Positions 11,210 to 19,450 of a DNA stretch of 64,000 nt are shown here, piece after piece. Source of the stretch: Streptomyces sp. NBC_00102 (lineage in GTDB: Bacteria; Actinomycetota; Actinomycetes; Streptomycetales; Streptomycetaceae). Location: assembly GCF_026343115.1 (NCBI RefSeq), contig NZ_JAPEMC010000001.1, positions 2,728,001-2,792,000 on the forward strand, read 5' to 3'. The notes beneath the pieces are model-generated. The model had not been told where the DNA came from. It ran no database searches and saw only the letters and a list, made by a program, of their open reading frames with translations. Both the position numbers and the translations under genes were made by a program. Numbering within the stretch: position 1 is the first letter of the stretch; each line of letters begins with the position of its first letter.

Positions 11210-11917
11210 TCAGGGACGCGCGGCTCCACGCTCCGTCCCCTGCGCGGGTCCGCCCGCCGCCAGGCGGTTGATGTCGGGGTTGCGCAGGACCGTGGGACCG
11301 GCGCCCGGGCGCCGGGCGACGGCGAGCATGGCGCGGCCCACGGCTTCGGTGGTGGTGACGTGACGGGGAAAGGCGCGCCGCAGGAGAGGGAAGAGGAAGC
11401 CGGTGACGGCGTAGAGGGCGCGGTAGAGCGGGGTGCGGGAGACAGCCCCGTCGACGGGCTGGATGTAGCCGGGACGGAACATGTGGGCGTCCATCCCCAG
11501 GGCAAGGAGGTCGTTCTCCGTGCGTCCCTTGACCCGCGCCCACATCTGACGGCTCGTCCCGGTGGTGTCCGTGCCTTCACCGGATACGTAGACGAACGTG
11601 AGTGACGGGTTGGCGGCGTGCACAGCCCGGGCTGCGGCGAGCGTGTAGTCGTAGGTGACCCGCGTGTACTCCTCCTCCCCGCGACCCACGGCGGACACCC
11701 CGAGGCAGAAGAAGCAGGCGTCCACGTCCTTCAGCCGGTCCTGCACGGAGGTGTAGTCGGTGAAGTCGGCGTGGACGATCTGCCGCAGCTTGGGGTGGTC
11801 GAGGGCCAGCGGGCGCCGGACGACGGCGAGCACTTCGGTGACGGTGTCGTCGAGCAGACAGGCGCGCAGGGCACCGTGTCCGACCATGCCGGACGCTCCG
11901 AACACGAGAACGCGCAA
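11210..11917 (-). CDS. NAD(P)-binding Rossmann protein, NAD-dependent epimerase/dehydratase-like
   Basis: A protein of 235 residues with an N-terminal dinucleotide-binding motif VLVFGASGMVG and HADFTDYTSV, FCLGVSAVG, FVYVSGEGTD and MFRPGYIQP, as in atypical short-chain reductases of the NmrA/HTATIP2 kind. A YxxxK catalytic pair is not obvious, so it may bind NADP without typical dehydrogenase activity. It lies just downstream of the TetR gene on the same strand (gap about 90 bases filled by a 25-bp repeat) and could be co-transcribed with it. Confidence 0.8.
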   Translation of the reverse strand: MRVLVFGASGMVGHGALRACLLDDTVTEVLAVVRRPLALDHPKLRQIVHADFTDYTSVQDRLKDVDACFFCLGVSAVGRGEEEYTRVTYDYTLAAARAVHAANPSLTFVYVSGEGTDTTGTSRQMWARVKGRTENDLLALGMDAHMFRPGYIQPVDGAVSRTPLYRALYAVTGFLFPLLRRAFPRHVTTTEAVGRAMLAVARRPGAGPTVLRNPDINRLAAGGPAQGTERGAARP

Positions 11918-11937
11918 AGGATGCTCCAGGTGAAGGG

Positions 11938-12020
11938 TGAGGCGCGGAGGCCGGGCTCAGGATGAGGCGCGAAGGCCCGGCTCAGGATGAGGCGCGGAGG
12001 CCCGGCTCAGGATGAGGCGC
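11938..12020. repeat. 25-bp tandem repeat, three copies plus a partial fourth
   Basis: The unit TGAGGCGCGGAGGCCCGGC followed by TCAGGA repeats at 11938, 11963 and 11988, with a partial copy to 12020. On the minus strand each copy reproduces the last codons and stop of the TetR gene, so the array seems to have grown by duplicating that gene's 3' end. Confidence 0.85.
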
Positions 12021-12681
12021 GGGCCAGCGCGCCCGCGGTGAAGGTGGCGAGCATCTGCCGCAGCGAGGTGGTGAAGTCCATCCTCAGGGCGGCCAGGGAC
12101 GGATCGGCCTCGTAGGCGTCGAGCATCGCCTGCGAGGGACGGGCGTGGGTCCACACGGCTCCGGCGACCATGATGACGGAGGCGGCCAACTCCCCCGCCT
12201 GATCCCCGAGTTCGGGGAGATGCAGGCGGACGAGACCGGTGAGCCGCTCCACGTTCCCGAGGGCGGCCCGCTTGTAACGGGCGGCCACGTCCGGCGACAC
12301 GTTGTGCTCCAGGACGCCGGCCTGCGCGCTGAACAGGTCGCAGAGCACCTGCCGTTCGGCGAGGGAGTCGGTCACCGCGGCCGCGAACCGCTCCCCGCGC
12401 TCGTCGGCCGTCGCCCCGTCGTCGACGGCTCCGGCCAGCAGTGCGGGCAGTTCGGCCGCCCACTCCTTCCACGCGAGGTCGAGCAGTTCCAGCAGGACCG
12501 CCTCGCGGGACTCGAAGTACCGCAGCACGTTCGACTTGGCGAGCCCGACCCGCCGGCTCAGCTCGTTCAGGCTGACCGCCGCGACGGGCATCTCGTCGAG
12601 CATCGCGGCAGCGGTGTCGAGGATCGCCCGCCGCCGGATCTCGCGCTGTTCCTCGCTGCGGGCGCGCTGGAAGTTCGTCAT
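12007..12681 (-). CDS. TetR family transcriptional regulator
   Basis: A regulator of 224 residues with the TetR helix-turn-helix at about residues 15-62: RRAILDTAAAMLDE, VSLNELSRRVGLAKSNVLRYFESREAVLLE. The C-terminal ligand-binding part is helical (LERLTGLVRLHLPEL region and a WTHARPSQAML segment). It is divergent from an aldehyde dehydrogenase, and three operator-like repeats lie between the two genes. The likely role is repression of the dehydrogenase and of itself until a ligand, possibly an aldehyde, binds. Confidence 0.92.
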   Translation of the reverse strand: MTNFQRARSEEQREIRRRAILDTAAAMLDEMPVAAVSLNELSRRVGLAKSNVLRYFESREAVLLELLDLAWKEWAAELPALLAGAVDDGATADERGERFAAAVTDSLAERQVLCDLFSAQAGVLEHNVSPDVAARYKRAALGNVERLTGLVRLHLPELGDQAGELAASVIMVAGAVWTHARPSQAMLDAYEADPSLAALRMDFTTSLRQMLATFTAGALARASS

Positions 12682-12693
12682 GCCACCAGTTTA

Positions 12694-12763
12694 CAGACTC
12701 CCGGTCTTTTGACATCAGACCGACGGTCCCTTAAGTTGGAGCACGCAACAGACCGACGGTCTG
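12694..12763. promoter_or_regulatory. three TetR operator-like dyads between tetR and aldehyde dehydrogenase
   Basis: CAGACCGACGGTCTG at 12749-12763 is a near-perfect dyad (arms CAGACC/GGTCTG). A second copy, CAGACCGACGGTC, starts at 12716, and a weaker one, CAGACTCCCGGTCT, starts at 12694. Spacings of 22 and 33 bases put all three on the same face of the helix. They lie in the 148-base divergent promoter region. Confidence 0.75.
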
Positions 12764-12829
12764 AAAACGCACCGCGGGAACACGGCGCGAGAACACACCA
12801 CCCCCGTAGCACCGGAAGCGAGATACGCC

Positions 12830-14254
12830 ATGACGTCGTACGACAAGCTCTTCATCGGAGGCCGCTGGTCGGCTCCGGCCGGTACAGAGGTCATCGAGGT
12901 CCACTCCCCGCACGACCGGTCTCTCGTCGGCACGGTGCCGCACGCGACCCCGGAGGACGTGGACGCCGCGGTGGCCGCCGCCCGCGAGGCGTTCGACCAC
13001 GGCCCGTGGCCGCGACTGACCCCCGAGGAGCGGCAGAAGACGGTGGCACGCCTCCAGGAGCTCTACAGCTCCCGCGCCGCAGAGATGGCCGCGCTGATCA
13101 CCGCCGAGAACGGCTCACCGATCTCGATCACCACCGGCCTGAACGTGCACGGCCTGCCCGAGCAGACCGCCGCATACCTGCGTGCCGCGGCGGAGCTCGA
13201 CTGGGAGGCGGTGCTGCCGTCCGGGGCACTGCTGCGCCGCGAGGCGGTCGGTGTGGTCGCCGCGATCATCCCGTGGAACGCGCCGCACCAGTCGGCACTG
13301 GTCAAGTTGGTGCCCGCTCTGCTGGCGGGGTGCACCGTGGTCCTCAAGGCGTCGCCGGAGACCGCGGTCGACTCACTCGCCCTCGCGGAGGTCCTCGCCG
13401 AGGCCGGTTTCCCCGAGGGTGTCGTCTCCGTGCTGCCCGCCGGCCGCGAGACGAGCGAGTACCTGGTGGCCCATCCGGGCGTCGACAAGGTCGCCTTCAC
13501 CGGCTCGACCGCCGCCGGACGGGCGATCGCCGCCACGGCGGGCGCGCAGCTCAAGCGGGTCAGCCTGGAGCTGGGCGGCAAGTCGGCCGTGATCGTCCTG
13601 GAGGACGCCGACCCCACCGAGGTGGCCCAGGGGCTGAAGTTCCACTCGCTGGGCAACAACGGGGAGAACTGCCAGGCCCACACCCGGATCCTGGCCCCGC
13701 GCAGCCGCTACGAGGAGGTCGTCCAGGCGGTCAGGGCGATGATGGAGACCCTGGTCGTGGGCGACCCGTCCGACCCGGCCACGTTCATCGGCCCGATGGT
13801 CCGCGCCGACCAACAGCAGCGCGTGCGCTCGTACATCGAGCTCGGGATCAGCGAAGGCGCCCGACTGGTCACGGGCGGTCCGGAGGTCCCCGAGGGTCTG
13901 GAGGGCGGCTACTACGTCGCGCCCACCCTCTTCGCCGATGTGGACAACACCATGCGGATCGCCCGCGAGGAGATCTTCGGCCCGGTGCTGGTGGTCATCC
14001 CCTTCGACGACGAGGACGACGCCGTCCGCATCGCCAACGACTCCGACTACGGGCTCGGCGGCGGTGTCTGGTCCGCCGACCAGGAGCGCGCTCTCGCCGT
14101 CGCCCGCCGGATACGGACCGGCATCATGCTGGTCAACGGCGCGGCGCCCGCCAAGGACGGACCCTTCGGCGGCTTCAAGTCCAGTGGGGTGGGACGCGAG
14201 TTCGGGTCGGTGGGCCTGAGCCAGTACGTCGAGTACCAGACCATCGCCGTCTGA
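12830..14254 (+). CDS. NAD(P)-dependent aldehyde dehydrogenase
   Basis: A protein of 474 residues with the full aldehyde dehydrogenase fold. Marks seen: AIIPWNAPHQSALVKLVPAL (Rossmann region), FTGSTAAGRAIA, the general-base glutamate in VSLELGGKSAV, the catalytic cysteine in NNGENCQAHTRI, and EEIFGPVLVVIPFDDEDDA. It oxidises aldehydes to acids; the sequence resembles betaine/geranial-type subfamilies but the substrate is not clear. It is divergent from a TetR regulator and probably under its control. The ATG at 12830 is the only good start. Confidence 0.94.
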   Translation: MTSYDKLFIGGRWSAPAGTEVIEVHSPHDRSLVGTVPHATPEDVDAAVAAAREAFDHGPWPRLTPEERQKTVARLQELYSSRAAEMAALITAENGSPISITTGLNVHGLPEQTAAYLRAAAELDWEAVLPSGALLRREAVGVVAAIIPWNAPHQSALVKLVPALLAGCTVVLKASPETAVDSLALAEVLAEAGFPEGVVSVLPAGRETSEYLVAHPGVDKVAFTGSTAAGRAIAATAGAQLKRVSLELGGKSAVIVLEDADPTEVAQGLKFHSLGNNGENCQAHTRILAPRSRYEEVVQAVRAMMETLVVGDPSDPATFIGPMVRADQQQRVRSYIELGISEGARLVTGGPEVPEGLEGGYYVAPTLFADVDNTMRIAREEIFGPVLVVIPFDDEDDAVRIANDSDYGLGGGVWSADQERALAVARRIRTGIMLVNGAAPAKDGPFGGFKSSGVGREFGSVGLSQYVEYQTIAV

Positions 14255-14292
14255 CCGCGCCCCGGCGCGGCGACCCAGTGGTACTGGGCCGC

Positions 14293-14322
14293 CCCGGCCG
14301 GCGCGCTGGGCGCGCGGCCGGG
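14293..14322. terminator. GC-rich hairpin after the aldehyde dehydrogenase gene
   Basis: CCGGCC-GCGCGC pairs with GCGCGCGGCCGG around a short TGG loop, with one bulged G. It lies 39 bases past the stop codon. Terminator function is inferred from position and stem strength. Confidence 0.5.
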
Positions 14323-14455
14323 ACGGCGGACGGTCCTCACCGTCCGGGCGCGCCGACGGGGGGCGGCCTCCCCGGCCCGGGCGCCCGTACCCGGGGCGCC
14401 ACGGGTACGGGCGCGGGCAGCCCGACCCGGGCGCACGCGACCGCGTTCCGGCGGG

Positions 14456-14818
14456 TCAGTCGTCGCTTGTCGACGGCCCGAAGAAGACCGACCGGACCTT
14501 CAGCCGCTCGGTGCCCCCGCCGGTGTGCGGGCGGAGGTTGAAGAAGGAGCCCTCGCAGTCGGCGTCCGCGTAGACGGTCGCCCAGGCGTCCGTGCGGTTC
14601 TTGGGCGAGTGGCCGGGCTCGGGGTTCTCCGGGCCGACGCCGTGGAGGTTGATGCACACGCCGCTCGCCGGCCTGTTGAGGAAGCCGGTCGCGTCGTATC
14701 CCTCGGCAGTCACGTAGTCGTAGCGGAACTGCCCCTCGGCGGCGGAGGCCGGAGTGGGGACGGTGGCGAAGAGCAGGGCGGCGCCGAGAACGGCGGGAAA
14801 GGCGGAGCGAAGACGCAT
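14456..14818 (-). CDS. Small secreted protein
   Basis: A protein of 120 residues with a classic Sec signal peptide: MRLRSAF, a hydrophobic core VLGAALLFATV, and a cleavage site after TPASA. The mature part (about 95 residues) has two cysteines (SGVCINLHG and DADCEGSFF) that could form a disulphide. The family is not recognised; it looks like one of the small beta-rich secreted proteins of Streptomyces. ATG 14818 was chosen because it opens the signal peptide and has a purine-rich AGAGAG stretch upstream. Confidence 0.75.
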   Translation of the reverse strand: MRLRSAFPAVLGAALLFATVPTPASAAEGQFRYDYVTAEGYDATGFLNRPASGVCINLHGVGPENPEPGHSPKNRTDAWATVYADADCEGSFFNLRPHTGGGTERLKVRSVFFGPSTSDD

Positions 14819-14991
14819 CGGTGGTTCTCTCTGCTGGAGGATGTTGTCGCGGCCCTCTACTCCCCAGCAGGCGGAGACCTGCATCCGTGCCTCACTCGTA
14901 CGGATGGCGACGAAACGAACCTGCACTCCGCCAACCGGTCCACGGGCGACCGGCCGACTCCGTGCGAGTGCTCCGGACATCGGACCGGCCG

Positions 14992-15056
14992 TGCGGCACA
15001 TGCGGCACATGCAGCCCATGCGGACATGCGGCAGATGCGGCAGATGCGGCACGCGG
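14992..15056. repeat. 9-bp (ATGCGGCAC-type) tandem repeats
   Basis: Six to seven imperfect copies of ATGCGGCAC or ATGCGGCAG lie head to tail, immediately before a strong hairpin. They sit in the 316-base gap (14819-15134) between two minus-strand genes. Apart from this array and the hairpin I see nothing else in the gap. Confidence 0.8.
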
Positions 15057-15097
15057 AAGGAGGGACCGGCGCCCCCGGCACCGGTCCCTCCTTCCGC
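15053..15097. terminator. strong 17-bp hairpin terminator
   Basis: The arms GCGGAAGGAGGGACCGG (15053-15069) and CCGGTCCCTCCTTCCGC (15081-15097) pair perfectly around an 11-base loop. It lies 38 bases beyond the stop of the minus-strand lipoprotein gene and should end its transcript before the small secreted protein gene. Confidence 0.85.
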
Positions 15098-15134
15098 ACT
15101 GCTCCCGGAAGCCAAGCTTCAGGGCTGTCGGCCG

Positions 15135-16022
15135 TCAGCTCGCCCAGGCGGCCGCTTCGTCGGCCGGGACGGTGGTGGAGAGGCCGAGCTCCTTGCGGGC
15201 GGCGACGGTCGCGTTCGGGTCGATGCCCGTGATGGCCGGATCGTAGGCGAGGTAGAAGGCGTCGGCGTCGCCGGCGTTCGCGGCCTTCTTCCAGGCCGCG
15301 TTCGCCTTGTCGAGCTGCTCGCGCAGCTTGACGGTCTCCGGCTGCTCGATGCCCTGGAGCGCCGCGACGTGGGTGCCGAGCGCCGCGTTGACGGCTGCGG
15401 CGAGCGCCTTGTATCCGTTGAGGTCGTCCTCGACGGCGTCCGCCTCGGGCATGTTGGCCCAGAACGCCTCGTAGAGGGCGCTCGATCCCTTGAGGTAGGC
15501 GAGCTGGTCGGCGTTCATCGCCTCGCTCTTCAGCGAACCGGTGATCTTGCCGGAGTCCTTGGTGAAGGTGCAGGTGATGAGGCGGTCACCGGTCGCCCAG
15601 GACTCCTTGGTCGGCTGGTAGTACGAGCTCGACACACCGGCCGGGAGCGCCCAGGCGTCCGGTGCGAACTTCAGCTGCTCCACCGGGCAGCGCGTGTCGG
15701 CGGCTTCGACGATCGCGTCGTCGCCGGGGTAGGCGCCGTCGTCGACCTTGAACTCCCCGAAGACCTGGCCGTCGTGCGGCTCGGCGCACGGCACGACCTC
15801 GACCGCGAACTCCTCGGCCATCTCATCGCCCTCGGCGGCGGGCTTCGTGTTCGGGTTGTAGCAGTCGCCCATGCCGAGCGAGAAGACGGATTCCTCGCGA
15901 GAGGCCTTCTTGATGCCCTCCTTGGCGCTGTCGACGACCGAACATCCGGAGGCGCCGATGGCGAGAAGTGCGACAGCGGCGGATATACCGCGCACGGAAA
16001 GAGACTTGACACCAAAAGACAT
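15135..16022 (-). CDS. Lipoprotein with septum-formation-type domain
   Basis: A lipoprotein of 295 residues. The N-terminal signal ends in a lipobox-like AIGASGC (Cys about residue 27), so the protein should be anchored to the outer face of the membrane. The segment MGDCYNPNTKP through VEVVPCAEPHDGQVFGEF matches the septum formation domain (PF13845 type), with paired cysteines. A second copy-like region with RLITCTFTKDSG follows, and the C-terminal half is alanine-rich and helical. ATG 16022 was chosen because it starts the signal; GAGGA lies upstream. The biological role is not established. Confidence 0.8.
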   Translation of the reverse strand: MSFGVKSLSVRGISAAVALLAIGASGCSVVDSAKEGIKKASREESVFSLGMGDCYNPNTKPAAEGDEMAEEFAVEVVPCAEPHDGQVFGEFKVDDGAYPGDDAIVEAADTRCPVEQLKFAPDAWALPAGVSSSYYQPTKESWATGDRLITCTFTKDSGKITGSLKSEAMNADQLAYLKGSSALYEAFWANMPEADAVEDDLNGYKALAAAVNAALGTHVAALQGIEQPETVKLREQLDKANAAWKKAANAGDADAFYLAYDPAITGIDPNATVAARKELGLSTTVPADEAAAWAS

Positions 16023-16156
16023 GACGTGTGAATCCTCAAACGGAGGTAAAGAACGCGAACTGATGTGCGCATCGTATGGCATGGCTGTGACAACGCTGTG
16101 CGAAGCGGGTTTACCCTCGCCGATCGCGGGTAGCCGGCGCCCTCGCGTCGCGTCGC

Positions 16157-16250
16157 GTACCCACGCCCACGCCCACGCCCGCACCCGCACCCACGTCCAC
16201 GCCCGCACCCACGTCCGCACCCACGCCCGCGTCCGCACCCGGCGTCAGCC
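16157..16250. repeat. CACGCC/CACCCG low-complexity hexamer repeats
   Basis: An array of CACGCC, CGCACC and CACGTC hexamers fills most of the gap between two minus-strand genes. No gene is seen here; it lies within the 260-base upstream region of the lipoprotein gene. Confidence 0.75.
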
Positions 16251-16282
16251 TGGGCGGCCCGCCCCCGCTCGCCGTGGGCCCG

Positions 16283-17329
16283 TCAGCCGCCCGTGCGCCG
16301 CGACTTCGTGCGCAGCACGAGCCACACCGCGATGATCGCGATCAGCCCGCCGAACAGCGCCTTGCCCTTCCCGGTCGCGCTCCCGCCGGATCCGCCGCCT
16401 TCCTCGCCCTTCTCGCCCCCGGACGCCTTCCCGCCCGCCTCCGCCGGGCCACCCGCCGAAGAGGACCCGTCCGAGGCGCTCGGCACGGGCGTGGACTGGG
16501 CCGCGTTGGTGCCCTTCACGTCCAGCCGCCGGACCTGGCTCCCCTTGCCCTCCGAGCCGAACATCAGCGCCGTACCGTCCGCCGTGTACGTGACCGACTC
16601 GGCCTGCATCATGAACGGGGCGCCCACGCCGCGTTCGTCGCCGAGCTTCCCGTCGTCGAAGGTGTACGCGTCGGCGCCGAGGTAGCCGCGCAGCACCAGC
16701 CGCGTACCGTCCGGGGAGAACGCCCCGTCCGTCACCCACGGCACCTCGGCGACGCGGCGGAAGACGTTGTTCCCGCCGGCGGAGAGATGGGCGGGGCCTT
16801 CGTAGAGGCCGCCGCCGTCCTCGTTCTTGGAGGCGATCCAGACCCGGCCGGTCTTCGGGTGGACCATCAGCGCCTCGGCGTTCCTGGCCCCGTCCGCGTA
16901 CGTCACGTCGAACTGGGTGGCGCGCACCGTGACGTCCCCCAGCACCTTCGGTTCGGGCAGCCGGTAGATCCAGACGTGGTCCCAGCTGCCGTCGAGGTTG
17001 TCGCCGATGTCGCCGACGTAGAGGTTCCCGTCCGGGCCGAGGGAGATCGCCTCCACGTCACGCGGCTCTCCCACGCCGGTCATGGTGACGGTGGCGACGG
17101 TCTCGCCGGTGCGGGAGTCGACGGCGTAGAGGTAGGGGCCGTCCTCGCTGTCGTTGTGGGTCCAGTAGACGCCCGGGTGGATACGGCTCGCGGCGAGGCC
17201 GCTGGACTCCGTGATCCGGGGGTCCTTGATGGTGAAGGTCTGGTCGGCCCCGCCGTCCGCCGAGGCCGGGCCGGAACCCGCGAGCAGCAGCAGGGCGGCG
17301 GTGCCGAGGACGGCGAGTGAGGCGCGCAT
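16283..17329 (-). CDS. Secreted, membrane-anchored beta-propeller protein
   Basis: A protein of 348 residues with an N-terminal signal (MRASLAVLGTAALLLLAG, cleavage after ASA), a beta-propeller-like body and a C-terminal membrane anchor (LFGGLIAIIAVWLVLR then basic residues). A Gly/Ser/Ala/Glu-rich linker precedes the anchor. Repeats such as GPDGNLYVGDIGDNLDG, KTGRVWIASKNEDGG and FSPDGTRLVLRGY suggest propeller blades with possible calcium sites. It resembles esterase-like or SdiA-regulated-type propellers. Function unknown; it faces outward. ATG 17329 opens the signal; 17344 and 17347 are alternatives. Confidence 0.8.
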   Translation of the reverse strand: MRASLAVLGTAALLLLAGSGPASADGGADQTFTIKDPRITESSGLAASRIHPGVYWTHNDSEDGPYLYAVDSRTGETVATVTMTGVGEPRDVEAISLGPDGNLYVGDIGDNLDGSWDHVWIYRLPEPKVLGDVTVRATQFDVTYADGARNAEALMVHPKTGRVWIASKNEDGGGLYEGPAHLSAGGNNVFRRVAEVPWVTDGAFSPDGTRLVLRGYLGADAYTFDDGKLGDERGVGAPFMMQAESVTYTADGTALMFGSEGKGSQVRRLDVKGTNAAQSTPVPSASDGSSSAGGPAEAGGKASGGEKGEEGGGSGGSATGKGKALFGGLIAIIAVWLVLRTKSRRTGG

Positions 17330-17437
17330 GGCGCAAGTGTCCATCATCACGGTGCGGCCCGAACGAGGGATCGGGGATGATGACGCCATGCGTTTCCTGT
17401 CTGCCGCCGCCGACTCCACGCCCTGCGGCGGTGGGGC

Positions 17438-18196
17438 ATGACCGAACGCGCGGACGCCGTGCGCTTCCTGTTCGTCGGCGACTCGATGACCGTCGGCCGG
17501 GCGGGCGACTTCACCTGGCGCCACCGGATGTGGCAGCACCTCGAAGCGACCCTAGGCGAGGGCGGTTACGCCATCGTCGGCCCGCGCACCGGCCTGTACG
17601 AGGCCGAGGCGGACGCCCCGGTCTCGACCGCGTACGCCGACCCGTTCTTCCCCGCACCGGCCCGCCGTCATCTGGCCGGCTGGGGAGAGGGCTGGTTGCA
17701 CATGGCGCCGGTGATCGGGGAGGCGGTGGCCGCCTCCGGCGCGGACGTGCTGCTGGTCTCGCTCGGCCTGATCGACCTCGGCTTCTACACCGACAGCGAG
17801 CAGACGGCGGCGAACGCGCGTGCCTTCATCACCGCCGCCCGCGCCGCGAACCCGCGCGTCAGGCTGGTGTTGATGCCGGTCATCCCGAACGTCCGGGCCG
17901 AGTCCGACGCGCCCTTCGCCGCCTCCTGCGCGCGGTTCAACGCGCTGCTCGCCGAGGCCGTCGCGGACCTGGACACCCCCGCGTCCCCGGTCCTGCTGGC
18001 CCCGCACCCGTCCGGCTACGACATCCACACCGATACGTACGACGGCACGCACCCGGGCCCGAGTGGCGAGCACAAGCTCGCCGCCACCTTCGCGGAGGTG
18101 CTGCACCGCGCGTGGGCGCTGGGCGGCCCGTACACCCCGGCGCCCGGAGCCGTCGTCGCCGGGGCGGCCGTGCCGGTACCCGAACCCGCGCTCTGA
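17438..18196 (+). CDS. SGNH/GDSL hydrolase
   Basis: A protein of 252 residues without a signal peptide. Block I has FVGDSMTVGRAG with the catalytic serine; the C-terminal block DTYDGTHPGPSGEHKLA supplies the Asp-x-x-His pair. The glycine and asparagine blocks are weak (VSLGLIDLGF). It is probably an esterase or deacetylase of the SGNH superfamily acting in the cytoplasm, substrate unknown. It is divergent from the propeller gene. Confidence 0.85.
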   Translation: MTERADAVRFLFVGDSMTVGRAGDFTWRHRMWQHLEATLGEGGYAIVGPRTGLYEAEADAPVSTAYADPFFPAPARRHLAGWGEGWLHMAPVIGEAVAASGADVLLVSLGLIDLGFYTDSEQTAANARAFITAARAANPRVRLVLMPVIPNVRAESDAPFAASCARFNALLAEAVADLDTPASPVLLAPHPSGYDIHTDTYDGTHPGPSGEHKLAATFAEVLHRAWALGGPYTPAPGAVVAGAAVPVPEPAL

Positions 18197-18288
18197 GCCC
18201 GCGCCCGGACCCGCACCCCTGCCCCGCCCTCGCACAGTTCCTTCACCCCGCCTGCGGAACGTGTGCACGCCACTGATAATCTGCGGCC

Positions 18289-18323
18289 TCCCGCCTGCCG
18301 GTGACACGTCCTGGCAGGCGGGA
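18289..18323. terminator. hairpin after the SGNH hydrolase gene
   Basis: TCCCGCCTGCC (18289-18299) pairs with GGCAGGCGGGA (18313-18323) around a 13-base loop, 93 bases past the hydrolase stop. It is suitable as a terminator for that gene. Confidence 0.75.
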
Positions 18324-18372
18324 CTCGTACATGCGCACGTTCCGCGCCACCGCGCAGGCGCTCACGGACGCG

Positions 18373-18418
18373 GAACGGCCGGGACGCGCGGGGCGCCACC
18401 CGCGCTTCCCGGCCGTTC
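18373..18418. terminator. hairpin after the TetR gene
   Basis: GAACGGCCGGGA (18373-18384) pairs with TCCCGGCCGTTC (18407-18418), with an inner CGCG/CGCG extension. It lies 27 bases beyond the stop of the minus-strand TetR gene. Confidence 0.75.
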
Positions 18419-18444
18419 GCAGACGGGCCACGGCTCGGGGCCGT

Positions 18445-19086
18445 TCAGCCCGTCCGCTGCGTCCCCAGCATCGACAGGGCCAGCTCCCACAGCTCGCGCG
18501 AGACCTCTTCCGGCCGGGCCCGGCGGGACCGCCGGGTGTGGTGGGCCATGAGTTCGTGGACCGTACCGACCATGACGAGCACGTCCGCCTTGTGGTCGCC
18601 CTCTTCCGCCTCGCCCCGCATCACCGCACGCTGGGTCTCGCCGGTCAGCCAGTGCGCCCACACGTCACGCCACCGCTTGCAGTGTGCGTCCACCGTCCGG
18701 CTCACGCCCAGCACTTCGACGAAGGTCACCCGGGCTTCGCGGGGGTCCTCCGTCACCGCTTTCACGTAGGCGTCGAAGAGCACCCTCGTGCGCTCGGCCA
18801 TCGAGCACTCGTCCATGCCCTCGGCCATCATGGCGTTCTCGGCGGCGCGCAGGCCCTTGGTCGTCACCCAGTCATGCAGGGCGATCAACAGGCCCTCCAA
18901 CGACCCGTATTCCTCGTACAGCATCGACACCGGAACTCCGGCTTTTTCGCAGACTTCCTCGTCGGTGGTCTGCGCGTAGCCGAACGTGCCGAACATCGCA
19001 CGTGCCGCGTCGAGGAGTTGGGCGCGCTCCCGTGTACGAATCCTGTCCACGGACTCGGTCCCCAGAGACCCCCAGCTGTCCGTCAC
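18445..19086 (-). CDS. TetR family transcriptional regulator (orphan)
   Basis: A protein of 213 residues. The helix-turn-helix is RAQLLDAARAMFGTFGYAQTT followed by EVCEKAGVPVSMLYEEYGSLEGLL (about residues 20-65). The EEYG where most TetR proteins have YxYF/YHHF is slightly unusual. The C-terminal domain holds HCKRWRDVWAHWL and a basic RRSRRARPEEVS loop. No divergent partner with an obvious operator is adjacent, so its target cannot be inferred. Confidence 0.9.
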   Translation of the reverse strand: MTDSWGSLGTESVDRIRTRERAQLLDAARAMFGTFGYAQTTDEEVCEKAGVPVSMLYEEYGSLEGLLIALHDWVTTKGLRAAENAMMAEGMDECSMAERTRVLFDAYVKAVTEDPREARVTFVEVLGVSRTVDAHCKRWRDVWAHWLTGETQRAVMRGEAEEGDHKADVLVMVGTVHELMAHHTRRSRRARPEEVSRELWELALSMLGTQRTG

Positions 19087-19450
19087 CGGTCCTCCTTAGG
19101 CAGAAACGCGGGAGAGGGTCAGGTCGCCTCTGCATCGAACCGCCCGAGTCATTCTCCTCGCACAACACTCCCGATGGGTGAAACGCCACACTCTGCCACC
19201 CATGCAGCTTTCGAACGCGGAAGCGTTGACGTACGAAATACCGTGCGAGAGAACGCGGCCCACTCCCCTTATCAGGATGGGTACTTCGAATATCTGCGCG
19301 GAAATTCCGGCCAACCCACTCGGACGGGTGACACTCTCCAACCTGCGCACACGGCGCGGTTGGGCGCGTCGCTCCGCTCCGTACACCCGCCGCCCCTGCC
19401 CACTGGCCGCAACTCCCCACGCCAGGAAAAGGCTGCGACCCGAGCGCGAG
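19087..19450. other. 364-base intergenic region
   Basis: No convincing gene on either strand. The sequence is less GC-rich than its flanks (for example around 19240-19300) and must contain the promoter of the TetR gene on the minus strand. I see no strong dyad or repeat. Confidence 0.5.
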
